Assembly (NCBI GenBank): GCA_012522285.1
Contig: JAAYKS010000097.1
Coordinates: 1-6,095 of the forward strand
Direction: 5' to 3'
Length of the DNA stretch: 6,095 nucleotides
From: Clostridiaceae bacterium
GTDB lineage: Bacteria; Bacillota; Clostridia; Saccharofermentanales; UBA5734
The notes beneath the pieces were generated by a model. That model had not been told where the DNA came from and ran no database searches. It saw only the letters and a program-made list of their open reading frames with translations. Below, piece after piece: positions 5,245 to 6,095 of the stretch (positions are counted from its first letter, which is position 1; each line of letters starts with the position of its first letter). The translations under genes and the position numbers were made by a program.

Positions 5245-6095
5245 TCAGCGCAGGAACCGGAAGGAGTCGAAATCAAACCGGCTGCCTGGTAAAAACATAA
5301 ACGTGACGGTGCGGTCCCCTGTGACGCGTTCGATCGAAAACACCCGCTCCTCGTAGGCGTCAGATCGTGTAAACTCCACACTTCGGGCTTCATCGCCTTC
5401 GGGGCCGGAAAACCGGAGATGAAGGGTGTTTCTGTCGATGGGGGAGTGTCCCCGGATCAGGATACCGGTCGCGCCTTCCGGCCCGAATGCCATCCCCCCG
5501 AACTCCAGCGAGACATTGTTGCCGATCTCCTCGACTTTTCCGTCCACGACCGTAAATGTGTCTCCATAGAGATGGTCCGCCTCTGCGGCTGGATTGTCCG
5601 AAAACGCGCGGTCCGGCCGGGTAAAGGTGAAGCCCTTGATATGAACCTTGTCGTGCAATACAAAGCAGATGGATGTGATCCCGCGAAGCCGGCGGGAAAG
5701 CCGGAAGGTCTCTTCCTGGTAGACGTTCCAGCGGGAGGGTTTCTGGTAAACCACATCGGCGAGCATCTGAGCCCCATCGTCGCCCGGCATCCCTTCCCAG
5801 ATCTGCATCGCATACGGCTCGCTGGTCAACGCGAAGAGCGGCATCGTGATCGTGTCCGATCCGAACGGTCCGAAGTCAATCCCCTCGACACACACCCGGG
5901 TCTCGGCACCGCGCGCAGTCGCCACCCCCCGCTCGTTGCCGTTGGACACCTCTCCCCAGCTGCGCGTATAGAGCCCTGCGGACACAAACCCATACGGATC
6001 CTTATACGCGGTTCCGAGTCCGGTGACCGTCCATTCGAGCTGGGAGAGAAGCCGGGTCCCGGGACCGCCGTTCCGGGAGGTGCAGCGCAACAGAA
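5245..6095 (-). CDS. Glycoside hydrolase (probable GH2 beta-galactosidase-like), C-terminal part, 5' end outside window
   Basis: 282 residues of the C-terminus of a larger protein; the frame is open to the window edge with no credible start (an internal TTG at 6090 has no ribosome binding site). The first stretch, SQLEWTVTGLGTAYKDPYGFVSAGLY (about 17-42) and GNERGVAT (52-59), resembles the domain following the catalytic barrel in GH2 proteins of Clostridia and Bacilli, from memory. Two related beta-rich modules follow. The first (about 67-157) contains GIDFGPFG, MQIWEG, LADVVY, WNVYQEETFRL and VHIKGFTF; the second (about 194-280) contains GMAFGPEG, LHLRFSG, RSVEF, AYEERVFSI and FDFDSFRF. They look like diverged copies of a CBM6-like sugar-binding module. 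The catalytic residues are not visible, so GH2 is a family-level inference; another polysaccharide hydrolase with the same accessory modules is possible. Role: probably removal of galactose or similar side sugars from plant polysaccharides, in line with the GH67 gene at the other end. Stop TGA at 5247-5245. Confidence 0.65.
   Translation of the reverse strand, partial: LLRCTSRNGGPGTRLLSQLEWTVTGLGTAYKDPYGFVSAGLYTRSWGEVSNGNERGVATARGAETRVCVEGIDFGPFGSDTITMPLFALTSEPYAMQIWEGMPGDDGAQMLADVVYQKPSRWNVYQEETFRLSRRLRGITSICFVLHDKVHIKGFTFTRPDRAFSDNPAAEADHLYGDTFTVVDGKVEEIGNNVSLEFGGMAFGPEGATGILIRGHSPIDRNTLHLRFSGPEGDEARSVEFTRSDAYEERVFSIERVTGDRTVTFMFLPGSRFDFDSFRFLR

Noticed and set aside
5115..5393. N-terminal extension of cysK by 93 codons
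   Set aside because: It overlaps the end of the GH2-like gene, has no family similarity and bypasses the strong ribosome binding site at 5115-5123.

Overview
The window looks like a chromosomal segment from a GC-rich member of the Bacillota (Firmicutes) that degrades plant biomass. This is inferred from the families present, the strong GGAGG-type ribosome binding sites and the single-permease amino-acid ABC importer with a lipoprotein receptor. No RNA genes, CRISPR arrays, insertion sequences or phage genes are visible, and genus cannot be decided from this window.

Layout: the left edge (about 1-367, + strand) is the C-terminal end of a GH67 alpha-glucuronidase (aguA-like), interrupted by an in-frame TAG at 185-187, although family-like sequence continues in the same frame to a TGA at 365-367. 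A clear rho-independent terminator follows (398-432). Everything else is on the - strand. Read in its direction of transcription it comprises the 3' end of a large glycoside hydrolase, probably GH2 beta-galactosidase-like, with two tandem carbohydrate-binding-like repeats (6095-5245). Next come a cysteine-synthase-family enzyme (5114-4158) and a good promoter overlapped by a dyad (4115-4059). The rest is a four-gene run: solute-binding lipoprotein (4023-3238), terminator-like hairpin (3231-3187), permease (3161-2511), ATPase (2506-1745) and an MFS transporter (1745-453) that overlaps the ATPase stop by one base.

The central genes form a polar amino-acid import unit of the PAAT/His-Glu-Gln family. 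Its position directly downstream of a cysteine-synthase-like gene suggests cystine or another sulfur amino acid as substrate, but this is inference from context. The hairpin between receptor and permease would give an excess of receptor over membrane components. The MFS protein is tightly linked to the importer and could be a partner exporter or an unrelated passenger.

The flanking hydrolases (GH67 and probable GH2) place this amino-acid cassette inside a hemicellulose-use neighbourhood. I see no clearly new defence, mobile or RNA system. The points most worth checking are the amber codon in aguA, the dyad over the -10 element, the readthrough hairpin, the variant active-site motifs of the cysteine-synthase-like enzyme and the duplicated C-terminal module of the GH2-like protein.
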